A stretch of 64,000 nucleotides of DNA from Photobacterium angustum (GTDB lineage: Bacteria > Pseudomonadota > Gammaproteobacteria > Enterobacterales > Vibrionaceae), in assembly GCF_002954615.1 (NCBI RefSeq), contig NZ_MSCJ01000001.1:2232001-2296000 (forward strand). Direction: 5' to 3'. Shown one piece after another: positions 24,404-36,190 of the stretch (position 1 is the stretch's first letter; each line of letters begins with the position of its first letter). The position numbers were made by a program, and so were the translations under genes. The notes below the pieces were generated by a model, which had not been told where the DNA came from, did no database searches, and saw only the letters and a program-made list of their open reading frames with translations.

Positions 24404-25615
24404 TTAACCTTTAAAGATCGGCAGTAAATTCGCCATCGCCATAATATGGAATATTGCGGTCACCACACCAAAGCCAATCACAACGTATACCGTCACATTA
24501 CCGCCAGGTACAACAAACCCATCTTTCTTTTCTTTGCATTGGCGAGTCTTTTTAGCCAATAAAGCCGGAATAATACACGCCCAAATCGTTGCAGCAGCAC
24601 CAGCTAAACCAATCGCAGATAAGAAGCCCAGTGGTGCAAATAATGAAAGGATCAACGGTGGTAAGAAAGTGATAGCCCACGTCTTCAATCGTCCTTGTTT
24701 TGAATCTTCAAAGCCAAATAAATCAGCTAAGTAATCAAAGACCCCCAGACCAACACCGATAAACGAAGAAACAACAGCGGCAATTGAAAAAATACGGATT
24801 GCTTGTTTAATACTGTTTGAGTCAATCACGCTATCAAGTGCTTGCGCTAAAGCATCAATACCGCCACCAGCCGAAACCACAGGACCAAATGCATCACGAG
24901 GTAAGTTACCAAAAATACAAATCACCCACACTAAATAGAAACCTAACGCGATTAATGTGCCACCTAAAATCGCATTTTTAGCTTGGTATTCATCGCGGTA
25001 ATAGTCGCGCATTGTGCTAACCGAGTGGTGGTAACCAAAAGAAGTTAATGCAACGGGTAATAGTACTAACGCATAAGGAGAGTAGCTAGCATGTAAGTGA
25101 GTCGTATCAAGTAAAACCGGAACTTTGATATGTGTCGCTAGTCCTGAAATTCCAATTAAAAAACTCACCAACATAAAAACAATCAGTAAAATAGAAATAC
25201 GATCAACCGCTCGCGTTGAATGCAGAACAAAGGTCGAACTGATTGCGACAAATAAAATAGAAGCTAACTTACTATCAATCCCTAATATATTACTAAAAAT
25301 CATACCTGATGATGAAATATAGGCATAAAGCAAAATACCACCAACAAAGTATAATGACAGATTATTGATAATATTAATTTTAGTATTAAGTACATCTTTT
25401 GTGATGGTATTAAAAGACACTTTAAAATCATAATGCTTAAGCGCTTCTAATAATAACCAGCCTGATAATGTCATCATAACCATGGTTAAAGATATTGCAA
25501 TAACGCTCCAGAATGTCCATGCACCCGCCCCAGCACTCGGTAAACCTAACATGCCCGCGCCTACACAAACGCTTGCAATAATACACGCTCCGCCAAGTGT
25601 CGATGGTTTGCTCAT
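24404..25615 (-). CDS. mtr: Tryptophan-specific transporter Mtr (HAAAP family)
   Basis: Proton-coupled aromatic amino-acid importer of the inner membrane, 403 residues with about 11 transmembrane helices. It matches Mtr rather than TyrP along its length: GAGMLGLPSAGAGAWTFWS near the start, SFNTITKDVL, LLYAYISSSG, TSFGYHHSV, VFDYLADLFGFEDS, and LAGAAATIWACIIPALLAKK at the end. The frame opens at a TTG at 25630, but GGAAGG before the ATG at 25615 (MSKPSTLGG) decides the start. The TrpR-like operator 20 bp upstream supports the tryptophan assignment. Confidence 0.88.
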   Translation of the reverse strand: MSKPSTLGGACIIASVCVGAGMLGLPSAGAGAWTFWSVIAISLTMVMMTLSGWLLLEALKHYDFKVSFNTITKDVLNTKINIINNLSLYFVGGILLYAYISSSGMIFSNILGIDSKLASILFVAISSTFVLHSTRAVDRISILLIVFMLVSFLIGISGLATHIKVPVLLDTTHLHASYSPYALVLLPVALTSFGYHHSVSTMRDYYRDEYQAKNAILGGTLIALGFYLVWVICIFGNLPRDAFGPVVSAGGGIDALAQALDSVIDSNSIKQAIRIFSIAAVVSSFIGVGLGVFDYLADLFGFEDSKQGRLKTWAITFLPPLILSLFAPLGFLSAIGLAGAAATIWACIIPALLAKKTRQCKEKKDGFVVPGGNVTVYVVIGFGVVTAIFHIMAMANLLPIFKG

Positions 25616-25635
25616 TTCTTTCCCTTCCAACTATC

Positions 25636-25653
25636 GTATCAGTAGACTAGTAC
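25636..25653. promoter_or_regulatory. TrpR-like operator upstream of mtr
   Basis: On the mtr strand the sequence GTACTAGTCTACTGATAC matches the symmetric trp operator GTACTAGTTAACTAGTAC at 14 of 18 positions, with the left half-site CTAGT perfect. It lies 20 bp before the mtr start codon. TrpR with tryptophan represses mtr in Escherichia coli, so the site and the gene support each other. Confidence 0.7.
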
Positions 25654-25765
25654 ACTAATACCTTTTGTATTTTATCGCAATAAAAAGTTACTAAGCAGGC
25701 TAAAAAAACAACATAATAAAAATTAGCTATATATCCTTCTTCAAGAAACATGATTTAAAAGCATA

Positions 25766-25799
25766 AAAAAAACACCGTAATAAATAATGTATTACGGTG
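25766..25799 (-). terminator. Intrinsic terminator of tilS
   Basis: The 10-bp perfect stem CACCGTAATA / TATTACGGTG has a 7-base loop. On the minus strand it is followed by eight Ts. It lies about 100 bp after the tilS stop. Confidence 0.88.
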
Positions 25800-25901
25800 A
25801 TTCAACATACAAATATCTCACGGTGCAAAGTAAATAATAATATTACGATGAAAGATAGAGTGTTCGAACTTGCTCGGAAAATAATGCCCTATTTGTCTTT
25901 T

Positions 25902-27218
25902 TTAAGAATTAAGATCAATCGTAATATCATGACCAGAAAACTCAGAAACGACAAAATACCCCACTACAGCAGCAAGTTTATCGCCATAAAAGATAAGAGG
26001 CGTACGACTGCGTAACCAACTTGGCACATTATATTCTTGATAAAGTTTTTTTAATTTTCTGCTGCCACATCGTCCTACAGGCTTAATAGCATCACCTTGA
26101 TAGTGAAAACGCACAGTTATAATCTCATCAGATTCTGGCTGTCTTAATAAAGGATAAGCACCCTCTTGATTTAAAACCAGCGTCCCTAAATTTTGCGGTA
26201 ACAGGCAAGGAGAATCTAAATCAATATTGTTTTGCCACTGGCTAATATCATCCCATTGCAGCAGTAAATATAACTTCTTTTGATAGCGACGCACTTCAAC
26301 ATTTGCCCAACACAGTTTGGGATTCGCATCCTCTTTTGCCTGTACTACGTTAAACCAAATCTGTTCAAGCTGTGCTAACGATGGCATTAAGACTGATTGT
26401 TTTTTTAACCACTGACGAATTAACGCCATACCAACACGTTGGCTCACATCAGAAGCAAGCAATAAGCTACCATCAGGTTGGATCGCTTGAGCAAGTTGTG
26501 TTGCTAATAACTCAGCTAACAATGCTTCTTGCTCACCGCACAACGCGCTACTTCGTGCGACTGATTTATGAATACTTGGCCAACGTTCAACTAGTCGAGG
26601 CGTTATTTGATGGCGAATAAAATTGCGATCATAACGCTCATCTTGATTGCTTTCATCTTCAACCCAAGAGAGTTTGTACTCCAATCCGTATTGCTCAATA
26701 TCAGCACGAGTAATATTGAGTAATGGTCTTAAATGCGTTCCTTTAGCAAAAGGGAGTATCATTGGCATCGCTGCTAATCCAGCAGGGCCACTCCCGCGCT
26801 TTAATGCCAATAGAAAAGTTTCAATCTGATCGTCACTATGTTGAGCGGTTAATAACATGTCACCCATGTTGACGTGTTGCGCTAAAATGTTATACCGCGC
26901 TTCTCGTGCAGCTTGCTCAAGGCTAATTCGGTTTCCTGTTAGCACTTTTACACGTTCAACATCACAGCTAATGCCTGCACTTTTAGCCCAAACCACACAC
27001 TTATCAGCCCATATATCAGCATTAGTGCTTAACCCATGATGTACATAAACGGCATGACAGCTATATTCTGGATTTTGTGTAATAAATCGCGCCATTAAAT
27101 CAAGCAGTACACGAGAATCGAGCCCACCACTAAAAGCAAGAACAAACCGTTTACTTGCAGGGAGGTGAGTCAATAATTGACGACAAAAAGCAGAATACAA
27201 CATGATATCTTTCAACAT
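25902..27218 (-). CDS. tilS: tRNA(Ile)-lysidine synthase
   Basis: Converts the wobble C of the tRNA-Ile CAU anticodon to lysidine so that it reads AUA. 438 residues. The PP-loop ATP pyrophosphatase motif SGGLDSR is near residue 30. The conserved HGL and AQHSDDQIETFLLALKRGSGPAGLAAM segments follow. The C-terminal TilS substrate domain ends near residue 430 (GRCGSRKLKKLYQEYNVPSWLRS). ATG at 27203 (MLYSAFCRQLL) is an alternative start. Lies downstream of accA as in Escherichia coli, but the two are separated by a terminator here. Confidence 0.95.
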   Translation of the reverse strand: MLKDIMLYSAFCRQLLTHLPASKRFVLAFSGGLDSRVLLDLMARFITQNPEYSCHAVYVHHGLSTNADIWADKCVVWAKSAGISCDVERVKVLTGNRISLEQAAREARYNILAQHVNMGDMLLTAQHSDDQIETFLLALKRGSGPAGLAAMPMILPFAKGTHLRPLLNITRADIEQYGLEYKLSWVEDESNQDERYDRNFIRHQITPRLVERWPSIHKSVARSSALCGEQEALLAELLATQLAQAIQPDGSLLLASDVSQRVGMALIRQWLKKQSVLMPSLAQLEQIWFNVVQAKEDANPKLCWANVEVRRYQKKLYLLLQWDDISQWQNNIDLDSPCLLPQNLGTLVLNQEGAYPLLRQPESDEIITVRFHYQGDAIKPVGRCGSRKLKKLYQEYNVPSWLRSRTPLIFYGDKLAAVVGYFVVSEFSGHDITIDLNS

Positions 27219-27269
27219 TAAGAGAAAACTATAGTCTATCGCAGCCTATCAAAGCACTAAATGGGAAAA

Positions 27270-27301
27270 ACAAAAAAGGCCAGCTTAATTGCTGACCTTT
27301 T
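27270..27301 (-). terminator. Intrinsic terminator of accA
   Basis: On the minus strand a 10-bp stem (AAAGGTCAGC / GCTGGCCTTT, one wobble) is followed by TTTTTTG, 22 bp after the accA stop. Confidence 0.85.
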
Positions 27302-27322
27302 ACTAAGCGTTACACCAACTTT

Positions 27323-28282
27323 TTAGCAGTAACCATAACTCATTAGACGCTGATAACGACGTTCAAGTAACGTCTCAGTATCTAATTCATCCAGTTCAGC
27401 CAATGTTGCCTTAAGTTGTGCTTTTAATGTGTTTGCCATGAGTAACACATTACGGTGAGCGCCACCCAGTGGCTCTTCAATGATGTTATCAATCAGCTCC
27501 AACTCTTTTAAGCGAGGAGCTGTCATACCCATTGCTTCAGCCGCTTGCGGTGCTTTGTCTGAATCACGCCATAAGATTGATGCACAACCTTCAGGTGAAA
27601 TAACAGAGTAGGTTGAATATTGCAGCATATTAACGCAATCACCCACACCGATCGCTAATGCGCCGCCAGAGCCGCCTTCACCAACCACATTACAGATAAC
27701 AGGCACTTTCAAGCCAGCCATAACTTTTAGGTTCATCGCGATAGCTTCTGATTGACCACGCTCTTCAGCACCGACACCAGGATATGCACCAGCTGTATCA
27801 ATGAAGGTGATCACAGGCATATTAAAGCGCTCTGCCATTTTCATTAAACGTAATGCTTTACGGTAACCTTCTGGCTTAGGCATGCCAAAGTTACGCTTCA
27901 CCTTCTCAGTCGTACCACGGCCTTTTTGATGACCAATCACCATAACAGGACGGCCATCAATACGGGCAATACCACCGACTAACGCTTTATCATCAGCAAA
28001 CGCGCGATCGCCTGCCAATTCATCAAACTCTTCGAACATGTGCTCGACATAATCAAAAGTATATGGGCGCTGAGGATGGCGTGCGAGTTGCGCAACCTGC
28101 CATGCACCAAGATCACCAAAGATTTTCTTGGTAAGCTCTAGGCTTTTCTTTTCTAGTTGCTCAATTTCTTTTTCTAGATCAACCGAATTAGACTCATCAC
28201 GACGAGATACATCACGTAATGCTTCAATTTTTGCTTCTAGCTCTGCAATCGGTTGTTCAAACTCGAGGAAGTTCAGGCTCAT
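27323..28282 (-). CDS. accA: Acetyl-CoA carboxylase carboxyltransferase subunit alpha
   Basis: With AccD it forms the carboxyltransferase that makes malonyl-CoA, the first committed step of fatty-acid synthesis. 319 residues, normal length. It starts [20 protein letters not shown] and has the crotonase-type oxyanion-hole segments [10 protein letters not shown] and [15 protein letters not shown]. It lies 70 bp after dnaE, in the conserved dnaE-accA order. Confidence 0.97.
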   Translation of the reverse strand: MSLNFLEFEQPIAELEAKIEALRDVSRRDESNSVDLEKEIEQLEKKSLELTKKIFGDLGAWQVAQLARHPQRPYTFDYVEHMFEEFDELAGDRAFADDKALVGGIARIDGRPVMVIGHQKGRGTTEKVKRNFGMPKPEGYRKALRLMKMAERFNMPVITFIDTAGAYPGVGAEERGQSEAIAMNLKVMAGLKVPVICNVVGEGGSGGALAIGVGDCVNMLQYSTYSVISPEGCASILWRDSDKAPQAAEAMGMTAPRLKELELIDNIIEEPLGGAHRNVLLMANTLKAQLKATLAELDELDTETLLERRYQRLMSYGYC

Positions 28283-28352
28283 ACCACTTAAAATCCTTTT
28301 GCTTATGATGATGATAGGGACTTAACTACCCTATCATAAACATTAAGCGCAT

Positions 28353-31300
28353 TTAATTAAACTCAAGCTCGACCTGCTTATCACCTAGGAGTGTTTTTAG
28401 ATCCGATATTAATTGATCGGCTGGCGTTATTCGCCATTCTGTTCCTAAAGTGAGTTTGGCACGGGCATTCGAGCGCTGATAGTACATATTAACAGGCACA
28501 GTACCTGCTCTGTGTGGTTCCAACACTTGGCTGAAACGGGCAAAAAATTGCTCATCAATCTGCTGTTCTGTTACAGATATAGCAAGACCACGGAGATGTT
28601 TTTCTCTCGCTTCTGATATATCGAGCACTTCACGTGCAGACATTCTAAGGCCACCATTGAAATCATCAAAGCTGACCTGTCCTGATACCACCACAATTTT
28701 ATCTTTTTCAAGCAGATCAACATAGCGATCTAAGGCATCAGAGAATAGCATGACTTCCATTCGACCTGAACGATCATCAAGCGTCATTAAACCAATTCTG
28801 GTCCCACGTTTGGTTGTCATTACACGGGCGGCAATAACAAGCCCAGCAACAGTCGCTACCTTATCACGTCCTGTTTGCTGCGCATCTTTTAAACGCCATG
28901 TGGTGTAATGTTTTAATTCTGAGATATACGCATTTATAGGGTGACCTGTTAGGTATAAACCTAATGTTTCACGCTCCCCTTCCAACCAGACTTTATCTGG
29001 TGCTTCAGGGATATTAGCATACTTATTCTCAACTTCTTCTGGTGCCGCAGTTAATACACCAAACATGTCGGCTTGACCAAAGGCTTCGGCTTGGTGGTGC
29101 TGACTCGCCGCTTTTATCGCATCATCTAAGGTTGCCAGCATCGCAGCACGATTAGGCCCTAAACGATCCATCGCACCCGACTTAATCAGTTTCTCTAAAA
29201 CGCGTTTATTGACTTTTTTAGTATCAATACGGGCACAGAAATCAAATAAATCTTTAAAGTGACCACCTTTTTCACGGGCACTAATAATATTTTCAATCGG
29301 GCCTTCACCGACCCCTTTTACCGCACCGATACCGTAAACAACGGCACCGTCTTCATCAACATTAAAACGATATAAACCTTTATTAACATCCGGCGGCAGC
29401 AGCTTTAGTTTCATACGGTGACATTCGTCAACCAAGCTAATGATCTTGTCCGTATTATCCATGTCGGCTGTCATTACCGCAGCCATAAACTCGGCAGGGT
29501 AATGTGCTTTTAACCATAAGGTTTGATAAGACACCAATGCATAAGCGGCTGAGTGCGATTTGTTAAATCCGTAACCGGCAAATTTCTCTACCAAGTCAAA
29601 GATTTTCATTGATAGCTCGCCATCAACGCCATTTTTTATCGAGCCTTCTTCGAACACAGCTCGCTGTTTCGCCATTTCTTCAGGCTTTTTCTTACCCATC
29701 GCACGACGAAGCATATCCGCGCCGCCAAGGGTATAACCCGCTAGCACCTGCGCGATCTGCATTACCTGTTCTTGGTACAAGATAATGCCGTAAGTCGGAT
29801 CGAGAATTTCTTTTAATGACTCGTGTTGCCATTTTTCATCAGGATAAGAAACCGCTTCTCGACCATGTTTACGGTCAATAAAGTTATCTACCATGCCTGA
29901 TTGCAACGGGCCGGGACGGAATAGTGCCACCAGAGCGATCATATCTTCAAAACAGTCGGGTTGAAGACGTTTGATCAGATCTTTCATACCACGAGATTCG
30001 AGCTGGAATACCGCAGTTGATTCTGAGCGTTGTAACATCGCAAAGGATTTAGGATCATCCATTGGAATCGCTGCGATATTTATAGGCTCTTTGCCTTGTT
30101 CAACCAAACGTGGGTTAATTAGCGCTAATGCCCAATCAATAATGGTTAATGTACGTAGACCTAAGAAGTCGAATTTAACTAAACCCGCAGTTTCAACATC
30201 ATTTTTATCAAACTGAGTAACAGGGTTATTACCCTCTGCATCACAATATAAGGGAGCAAAGTCGGTGATGGTTGTTGGCGAGATAACCACACCACCAGCG
30301 TGTTTACCTGCGTTACGCGTTACCCCTTCAAGAATGCGACACATATCAATCAAGTCGCGGACTTCTTCATCCGCATCATAGGCTTGACCTAATTGAGGTT
30401 CGGCATCAAACGCTTTGGCGAGTGTCATCCCAGGCTCTGCTGGCACTAACTTTGAAATGCGATCAACAAAACCATACGGGTGACCTAGTACACGACCAAC
30501 ATCTCGAATAACCGCTTTCGCTGCCATGGTACCGAACGTAATGATCTGTGATACCGCATCACGACCATACATTTCAGCCACGTGATCGATAACCAAATCA
30601 CGCTTATCCATACAGAAATCGATATCAAAATCGGGCATGGAAACACGTTCAGGGTTCAAGAATCGCTCGAAAAGTAAGTCAAACTCCAGAGGATCTAGAT
30701 CGGTGATTTTCAGCGCGTAAGCAACCAATGAGCCCGCACCTGAACCGCGGCCTGGGCCTACTGGTACATCGTTATCTTTCGACCACTGAATGAATTCCAT
30801 TACGATCAAGAAGTAACCAGGGAATCCCATTTGGTTAACAACTTTTAATTCGATATCTAGACGCTCATCATATTCAGGACGACGAGCAGCACGCACTTCT
30901 GGATCGGGAAATAAAAATTCTAAACGTTCTTCGAGTCCTTCTTTAGATTTAGCAATCAAGAAGTCCTCAATTGTCATATCACCCGTTGGGAAATTAGGTA
31001 AGAAATACTCACCTAATCGAACGGTCGCGTTACAACGCTTTGCGATTTCAACTGAGTTTTGTAGTGCTTCTGGGATATCAGCAAATAACTCGCACATTTC
31101 TTCTTCACTACGAAGATACTGCTGTGCGCTATAAAGTTTCGGACGGTTGGGATCGACAAGGGTATAGCCGTCATGAATAGCAACGCGAATTTCATGTGCG
31201 TCAAACTGATCAGCAGTGAGTAAACGAACATCATTAGTAGCGACAACGGGTAAATCGGCTTTTTCTGCCAGCTCAATCGCAAAGTGAAGGTATGCTTCTT

Positions 31301-31832
31301 CATCTGCACGCCCTGTGCGTACTAATTCCAAATAGTAACTATCAGGGAAATGGGTTTGATAAAAAGCAACTAAGCTATCAACCATTTTCTGGTTGCCTTT
31401 TAATAAAGCTTTACCCACATCACCATTTTTACCACCGGATAGGATAATAAGCCCTTCACGATGATTCACGAGCCACTCTTTATCAATAACAGGCAGGTGC
31501 TGTACATGACCACGTTGGTAGGCTTCAGAAATCAATAAAGTAAGATTTTTATAACCTTCATTATTGGCAGCAAGAATGGTGAGTTCAAATAGCTCATCGC
31601 CCATCTCAGCAGACTGTACTTTGAAATCTGCACCGATGATTGGCTTGATTCCGGCATCATGAGCAGCAAAGTAAAACTTCACTAAACCACATAGGTTAGT
31701 AAAGTCTGTCATTGCGAGTGCAGGCATACCAAGTTCTGATGCCTTTTTAACGATAGGCTTTACTTTCGCCAAACCGTCAATCATCGAATAATCACTATGA
31801 ACACGAAGGTGGATAAAACGTGGTTCTGCCAT
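28353..31832 (-). CDS. dnaE: DNA polymerase III alpha subunit
   Basis: Replicative polymerase catalytic subunit, 1,159 residues. The N-terminal PHP domain starts [15 protein letters not shown]. The catalytic aspartates of PDFDIDFC fall at D401 and D403, exactly the Escherichia coli numbering. The third acidic residue lies in the palm near 555 ([11 protein letters not shown]). A beta-clamp-binding/tandem HhH region and the OB fold ([21 protein letters not shown]) occupy the C-terminal third. A 130-bp gap containing a terminator separates it from rnhB, so it probably has its own promoter. Confidence 0.98.
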   Translation of the reverse strand: MAEPRFIHLRVHSDYSMIDGLAKVKPIVKKASELGMPALAMTDFTNLCGLVKFYFAAHDAGIKPIIGADFKVQSAEMGDELFELTILAANNEGYKNLTLLISEAYQRGHVQHLPVIDKEWLVNHREGLIILSGGKNGDVGKALLKGNQKMVDSLVAFYQTHFPDSYYLELVRTGRADEEAYLHFAIELAEKADLPVVATNDVRLLTADQFDAHEIRVAIHDGYTLVDPNRPKLYSAQQYLRSEEEMCELFADIPEALQNSVEIAKRCNATVRLGEYFLPNFPTGDMTIEDFLIAKSKEGLEERLEFLFPDPEVRAARRPEYDERLDIELKVVNQMGFPGYFLIVMEFIQWSKDNDVPVGPGRGSGAGSLVAYALKITDLDPLEFDLLFERFLNPERVSMPDFDIDFCMDKRDLVIDHVAEMYGRDAVSQIITFGTMAAKAVIRDVGRVLGHPYGFVDRISKLVPAEPGMTLAKAFDAEPQLGQAYDADEEVRDLIDMCRILEGVTRNAGKHAGGVVISPTTITDFAPLYCDAEGNNPVTQFDKNDVETAGLVKFDFLGLRTLTIIDWALALINPRLVEQGKEPINIAAIPMDDPKSFAMLQRSESTAVFQLESRGMKDLIKRLQPDCFEDMIALVALFRPGPLQSGMVDNFIDRKHGREAVSYPDEKWQHESLKEILDPTYGIILYQEQVMQIAQVLAGYTLGGADMLRRAMGKKKPEEMAKQRAVFEEGSIKNGVDGELSMKIFDLVEKFAGYGFNKSHSAAYALVSYQTLWLKAHYPAEFMAAVMTADMDNTDKIISLVDECHRMKLKLLPPDVNKGLYRFNVDEDGAVVYGIGAVKGVGEGPIENIISAREKGGHFKDLFDFCARIDTKKVNKRVLEKLIKSGAMDRLGPNRAAMLATLDDAIKAASQHHQAEAFGQADMFGVLTAAPEEVENKYANIPEAPDKVWLEGERETLGLYLTGHPINAYISELKHYTTWRLKDAQQTGRDKVATVAGLVIAARVMTTKRGTRIGLMTLDDRSGRMEVMLFSDALDRYVDLLEKDKIVVVSGQVSFDDFNGGLRMSAREVLDISEAREKHLRGLAISVTEQQIDEQFFARFSQVLEPHRAGTVPVNMYYQRSNARAKLTLGTEWRITPADQLISDLKTLLGDKQVELEFN

Positions 31833-31904
31833 GACAACCTAATTTATTACGTAACTTAATTATGAAAATTATACCTGAAACAAGGTATGAGAGGTATTGA
31901 GCAA

Positions 31905-31938
31905 ACAAAAAAATGGCATAGCGAATAGCTATGCCATT
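31905..31938 (-). terminator. Intrinsic terminator between rnhB and dnaE
   Basis: The 11-bp perfect stem AATGGCATAGC / GCTATGCCATT with a 5-base loop is followed on the minus strand by seven Ts. It lies 22 bp after the rnhB stop and would close the lpxD-to-rnhB transcription unit. Confidence 0.9.
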
Positions 31939-31960
31939 AGTCTGTAAAAAGAAAAATCGT

Positions 31961-32572
31961 TTAGTCTAAACCCAATACTCGCTTTACGGGTTTAAAGCTC
32001 TTACGATGCTGCTCTATTGCACCGTATTGCTCTAATGCTTCAAAGTGTGCTTTGGTTGGATAACCTTTATGTTTAGCAAAACCGTACTGCGGAAACTCAG
32101 CATCTAATATTTCCATTTCACGATCACGGGTCACTTTAGCAATAATGGATGCGGCGCTGATCTCTGCAACGCGTAAATCCCCTTTCACCACAGCCTGTGC
32201 AGCCATCGGTAATTCAGGTACTTTGTTACCATCAATAAGTACGTAATCTGGCTGTACACTTAAGCCTGCTACTGCGCGCTGCATCGCAACCATCGTTGCT
32301 TGCAAGATATTCAACTTATCAATTTCGTCCGCTTCACAACGACCTAATGACCAAGACAACGCTTTTTCTTTGATTTCATCAAACAACAAATTGCGTTTTT
32401 TCTCGGTCAATTTTTTAGAATCCGTTAAACCTTCAATGGGATTATTCGGATCTAAAATCACAGCCGCAGTCACCACTGCGCCAACTAATGGCCCACGACC
32501 AACTTCATCAACCCCAGCAATACAAGTTGCTTGCGGGTAAACAAAAGGTTCAAACTCTTTTTTCTCAGCCAT
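31961..32572 (-). CDS. rnhB: Ribonuclease HII
   Basis: Removes misincorporated ribonucleotides and RNA primers from DNA. About 203 residues. The catalytic motif [15 protein letters not shown] supplies D and E, with LTDSKKL, DGN and the final Asp near residue 120 (VLIDGN). The frame is open to 32587 inside lpxB. I chose the ATG at 32572 ([10 protein letters not shown]), two bases after the lpxB stop. MIERK at 32587 is the alternative. Confidence 0.94.
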   Translation of the reverse strand: MAEKKEFEPFVYPQATCIAGVDEVGRGPLVGAVVTAAVILDPNNPIEGLTDSKKLTEKKRNLLFDEIKEKALSWSLGRCEADEIDKLNILQATMVAMQRAVAGLSVQPDYVLIDGNKVPELPMAAQAVVKGDLRVAEISAASIIAKVTRDREMEILDAEFPQYGFAKHKGYPTKAHFEALEQYGAIEQHRKSFKPVKRVLGLD

Positions 32573-32573
32573 T

Positions 32574-33716
32574 TTACGCTCTATCAATCAAGGCAAGGAC
32601 GGCATTTGCTGCTTGCTCATCAGCATTACAACGAATGGTTTTATGCATCTGCTCAAATTTCAACATCAGCTCAGAAGTGTCACCATATAGCATTTTATCC
32701 ACTTCATGATAGAGCTTCTCTGGCGTGCAATCTTCTTGTAAAAGCTCTGTGACCAGCTCTTCATCTGCGAGAATATTTGGCAATGAAACATACTTAGTTT
32801 TAAGCATTTTCTTAGCCAGCCACGCCGTTAATGGTTTCACTTTATAACCCACCACCATCGGACGCTTCACTAACATACATTCTAATGCAACTGTACCCGA
32901 TGCGAGCAATACAGCATCCGAAGCAATCATTACATTACGAGCAGTATCATCCACCAGCACGAAATCAAGATCCGGTGCTGTTTGTTGCCACGCTTGCTCA
33001 AATTGTGCTCGACGCTTTTGATTAACTAGTGCAACGACAAAACCTAAATCAGGATGTTTAGCCTTAAGCTTTTTACACGTTTCGATAAACGGTGGCGCGA
33101 GCATTTCCATTTCGCTACCTCGGCTTCCGGGTAATACCGCAAGCCATCGTTTATCAGGATCTAGGCCTAATAATGTTTGTGCAGCACCTTGGTCGGTTTG
33201 CAATGGAATAGCGTCTGCCATTGTGTGCCCGACGAACTCACAAGGAACATTAAACTTATCGTAAAACGCTTTTTCGAATGGTAAGAAAGCAAGCACAAGA
33301 TTGGTGGCAGCTTCGATTTTAAAGATACGCTTTTGGCGCCATGCCCATACCGATGGACTGACATAATGCACGGTTTTAATACCGCTTTCTTTTAAATCTT
33401 TTTCTAGGCGTAAGTTAAAATCAGGCGCATCGATACCAACAAAAACGTCTGGCGGATTATCGCTAAAGTATTTAACAAGCTCTGCTTTTACCTTAAATAA
33501 GCGAGGTAAGCGACCTAATACTTCAACAATCCCCATCACCGCGAGCTCTTCCATATCAAACAGCGCTTCACAGCCTTCTGCCTGCATTCGAGGACCTGCA
33601 ACACCAACAAATTCAGCATCTGGGTATTTGGCTTTAACGGCTTTAATAAAACCTGCACCTAAAATATCGCCGGAGATTTCTCCGGCGACAATTCCTATTC
33701 GAAGTGGCTTCGTCAT
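32574..33716 (-). CDS. lpxB: Lipid-A-disaccharide synthase
   Basis: Condenses UDP-2,3-diacylglucosamine with lipid X to form the lipid A disaccharide at the inner membrane. GT19 family, 380 residues, starting [21 protein letters not shown]. The family segments [34 protein letters not shown] and ASGTVALE are all visible. Its start codon overlaps the end of lpxA by a base, in the usual lpxA-lpxB-rnhB order. Confidence 0.97.
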   Translation of the reverse strand: MTKPLRIGIVAGEISGDILGAGFIKAVKAKYPDAEFVGVAGPRMQAEGCEALFDMEELAVMGIVEVLGRLPRLFKVKAELVKYFSDNPPDVFVGIDAPDFNLRLEKDLKESGIKTVHYVSPSVWAWRQKRIFKIEAATNLVLAFLPFEKAFYDKFNVPCEFVGHTMADAIPLQTDQGAAQTLLGLDPDKRWLAVLPGSRGSEMEMLAPPFIETCKKLKAKHPDLGFVVALVNQKRRAQFEQAWQQTAPDLDFVLVDDTARNVMIASDAVLLASGTVALECMLVKRPMVVGYKVKPLTAWLAKKMLKTKYVSLPNILADEELVTELLQEDCTPEKLYHEVDKMLYGDTSELMLKFEQMHKTIRCNADEQAANAVLALIDRA

Positions 33717-34504
33717 TAGCGAATAATACCGCGTGTCGAGTTTTCAAATAGTTTCAGGAATAAGCCAATTGAAGGATAATCTTTACTCATTTCTTCAAGT
33801 ACAGGTTTTACTTCAGCTAGCGTTTTACCTGAACGGTAAATTTCTTTATATGCACGACGAATAGCATGTAATTCTGGCTTTTCAAAACCACGACGCTTTA
33901 AGCCTTCGATATTAATACCGAACGGTTTCGCGTGGTTACCTTGTGCCATTACAAACGGTGGCACATCTTGGACAACAATAGAGCCGCCGCCGATAAAACT
34001 ATGTGCGCCGACAGTACAGAATTGGTGTACTGGCGATAGTGCAGAAATAATCGCGTAATCTTCAACTGTTACGTGACCTGCTAATGTCGCGTTATTGCCC
34101 ATGATAATGTTATCGCCCACAACACAATCATGCGCAATATGTACATTGACACAGAAAAGGTTATCACTACCTACGATAGTCACACCTTTATCTTGTACTG
34201 TACCGCGATGCATTTGAACGCTTTCACGGATCACATTGCGATCACCAACCACAAGACGTGTTGCTTCGCCTTGATATTTCTTATCTTGGCACTCTTCACC
34301 GATCACGGCGAATGGGAATATACGGTTATCTTTACCGATCACCGTTGGACCTTTAATCACAACGTGTGACATCACTTCAGTGCCTTCACCAATTTCAACA
34401 TCAGTGGCAATATAAGTGAATGGACCAACTTTAACATTAGCGCCAATCTTTACACCGTCTTCAATCACTGCTGACGGATGAATTTGTGCGGTTTCATGGA
34501 TCAT
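33716..34504 (-). CDS. lpxA: UDP-N-acetylglucosamine acyltransferase
   Basis: First step of lipid A synthesis: transfer of a 3-hydroxyacyl chain to UDP-GlcNAc. 262 residues of left-handed beta-helix hexapeptide repeats starting [17 protein letters not shown]. The catalytic His is in [13 protein letters not shown]. The ATG at 34504 overlaps the fabZ stop (ATGA), which fixes the start. The frame 21 bases longer is not used. Confidence 0.97.
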   Translation of the reverse strand: MIHETAQIHPSAVIEDGVKIGANVKVGPFTYIATDVEIGEGTEVMSHVVIKGPTVIGKDNRIFPFAVIGEECQDKKYQGEATRLVVGDRNVIRESVQMHRGTVQDKGVTIVGSDNLFCVNVHIAHDCVVGDNIIMGNNATLAGHVTVEDYAIISALSPVHQFCTVGAHSFIGGGSIVVQDVPPFVMAQGNHAKPFGINIEGLKRRGFEKPELHAIRRAYKEIYRSGKTLAEVKPVLEEMSKDYPSIGLFLKLFENSTRGIIR

Positions 34505-34956
34505 GAGAATACTCGTCGTGCACATTTAAGTTCAGCTGAACATACCACTTCGCCGTCAACTGTTGCTACGCCATTAAATAGCGCAATACCGCGACGCTCT
34601 TTGATAAATTCAACATCCAAAATAAGCTGATCACCAGGACCTACAGGCTTACGAAACTTTGCTTTATCGATACTTGCAAAGTAGTACAGTTCATTTTCAG
34701 CAGGTGCACCAAAGGTTTTAAATGCAAGTAGACCTGTTGCTTGTGCCATCGCTTCTAAAATCATTACGCCTGGAAACACCGGCATATTAGGGAAATGACC
34801 AGTAAATTGAGGCTCATTGACAGAAACATTTTTGATTGCTGTTAACGTTTTACCTTCATCATAATTAGTAACACGGTCAATCATTAAGAAAGGATAACGA
34901 TGAGGAAGCAGTTCCTGAATTTCTGTGATGTTTAGCGTCTTATTTTCGCTGGTCAA
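34501..34956 (-). CDS. fabZ: 3-hydroxyacyl-[acyl-carrier-protein] dehydratase FabZ
   Basis: Dehydrates 3-hydroxyacyl-ACP in fatty-acid elongation and competes with LpxA for hydroxymyristoyl-ACP. 151 residues, hot-dog fold. The catalytic His is in [12 protein letters not shown] and the Glu in [10 protein letters not shown]. It lies between lpxD and lpxA and is coupled to lpxA by a 4-bp overlap. Confidence 0.97.
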   Translation of the reverse strand: MTSENKTLNITEIQELLPHRYPFLMIDRVTNYDEGKTLTAIKNVSVNEPQFTGHFPNMPVFPGVMILEAMAQATGLLAFKTFGAPAENELYYFASIDKAKFRKPVGPGDQLILDVEFIKERRGIALFNGVATVDGEVVCSAELKCARRVFS

Positions 34957-35004
34957 AACTAAATACCTGTATTAGAAAGAATAAAATAATATTCAATATA
35001 AATG

Positions 35005-35028
35005 CAAAACGGCCTACACAAGGTAGGC
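35005..35028 (-). terminator. Possible weak terminator between lpxD and fabZ
   Basis: The short stem GCCTAC / GTAGGC is followed on the minus strand by CGTTTTGC. The stem is 6 bp and the U tract short, so partial attenuation is more likely than full termination. Confidence 0.4.
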
Positions 35029-35049
35029 ACATCAATTAAACGTAAAAAC

Positions 35050-36078
35050 TTACTTCTCTTTCGCTGCGAGTTCTTTTTCAACAGCTTTTAAACGTTTGTT
35101 CATATCATCAATACGATGAACACGCGTTGCAGTTTTACGCCATTCGCGGTTTGTTTGTAATGGAATACCTGAAGAGTACATGCCTTTTTCTTCAATACTT
35201 CGCATTACCATGCCCATACCAGTGATGGTTACACCATCAGCAATATTGATATGGCCATTTAATACTGATGCACCACCAATAATACAATATTTACCAATTT
35301 TGGTGCTACCAGCGACAATTGTACCACCCGCCATCGCTGTACCATATCCGATCTGCACGTTATGGGCGATTTGCATTTGGTTATCAATGATCACATTGTC
35401 TTCGATAATGGTGTCATCGAGTGCACCACGGTCAATCGTAGTACATGAACCAATTTCAACACGATTACCAATACGCACAGAGCCCAGTTGAGGGATTTTC
35501 ACCCACTCACCTTTATCATTAGCGTAACCGAAGCCATCGGCACCAATAACCGTGCTTGATTGCACTAAACAATCGCTACCTAACTCAACGTTGTGGTAGA
35601 TAGTGACGTTCGCCCATAATTTAGTGTTATCACCAATCACCGCACCTTTACCGATAAAACAACCCGCACCAATTTGCACGTTATTACCTAAAGTAACACC
35701 TGCTTCAATCACTGCGTTATGGCCAATAGCAACGTTATTACCTAGTGTAGCTGTTGGATCAACAAATGCAGATGCGGCTATCTCGGTTGCAGCTGCTGGC
35801 GTTGTATCTAATAGTTGTGCAACTAATGCGTAGCTTAAGTAAGGATCTTTAACAACTAATGCATTACCTTGGAAGAATTCGACATCCGCTTCTCGTAGCA
35901 TTACTGCATCAGCCTTGCAATCAGCAAGTTGCTTACGGTATTTGCTATCAGAAAGGAACGTTATTTGACCTTCCACAGCCTTGCTCATTCCAGCAATAGA
36001 ATGGATTTCCACAGAGCCGTCGCCTTGAAGCTCTGCACCTAATTTTTCAGCTAGTTTAGCAAGTGTGATTGCAGCCAT
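35050..36078 (-). CDS. lpxD: UDP-3-O-(3-hydroxyacyl)glucosamine N-acyltransferase
   Basis: Third step of lipid A synthesis. 342 residues. The N-terminal uridine-binding domain (about 1-105) is followed by hexapeptide repeats ([31 protein letters not shown]). The catalytic His is in [13 protein letters not shown], and a C-terminal helix extends from about residue 315. It follows skp in the conserved bamA-skp-lpxD order. Confidence 0.97.
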   Translation of the reverse strand: MAAITLAKLAEKLGAELQGDGSVEIHSIAGMSKAVEGQITFLSDSKYRKQLADCKADAVMLREADVEFFQGNALVVKDPYLSYALVAQLLDTTPAAATEIAASAFVDPTATLGNNVAIGHNAVIEAGVTLGNNVQIGAGCFIGKGAVIGDNTKLWANVTIYHNVELGSDCLVQSSTVIGADGFGYANDKGEWVKIPQLGSVRIGNRVEIGSCTTIDRGALDDTIIEDNVIIDNQMQIAHNVQIGYGTAMAGGTIVAGSTKIGKYCIIGGASVLNGHINIADGVTITGMGMVMRSIEEKGMYSSGIPLQTNREWRKTATRVHRIDDMNKRLKAVEKELAAKEK

Positions 36079-36100
36079 ATTTACCTTATACCTATTGTAA

Positions 36101-36165
36101 CAACAGCCACAAAAGTGGCTGTTAGTACGCTAAAAACTGGTATATCGCGAAAATAGCGATATACC
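36101..36165 (-). terminator. Two hairpins between skp and lpxD, the first terminator-like
   Basis: In transcription order, the stem GGTATATCGC / GCGATATACC (36139-36165) is followed by AGTTTTTAG. Then comes AACAGCCAC / GTGGCTGTT (36101-36123) without a U tract. The first could attenuate read-through from skp into lpxD and set different levels for the envelope chaperone and lipid A enzymes. Confidence 0.6.
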
Positions 36166-36190
36166 AATCATTATTGCTTTATATTACTGA

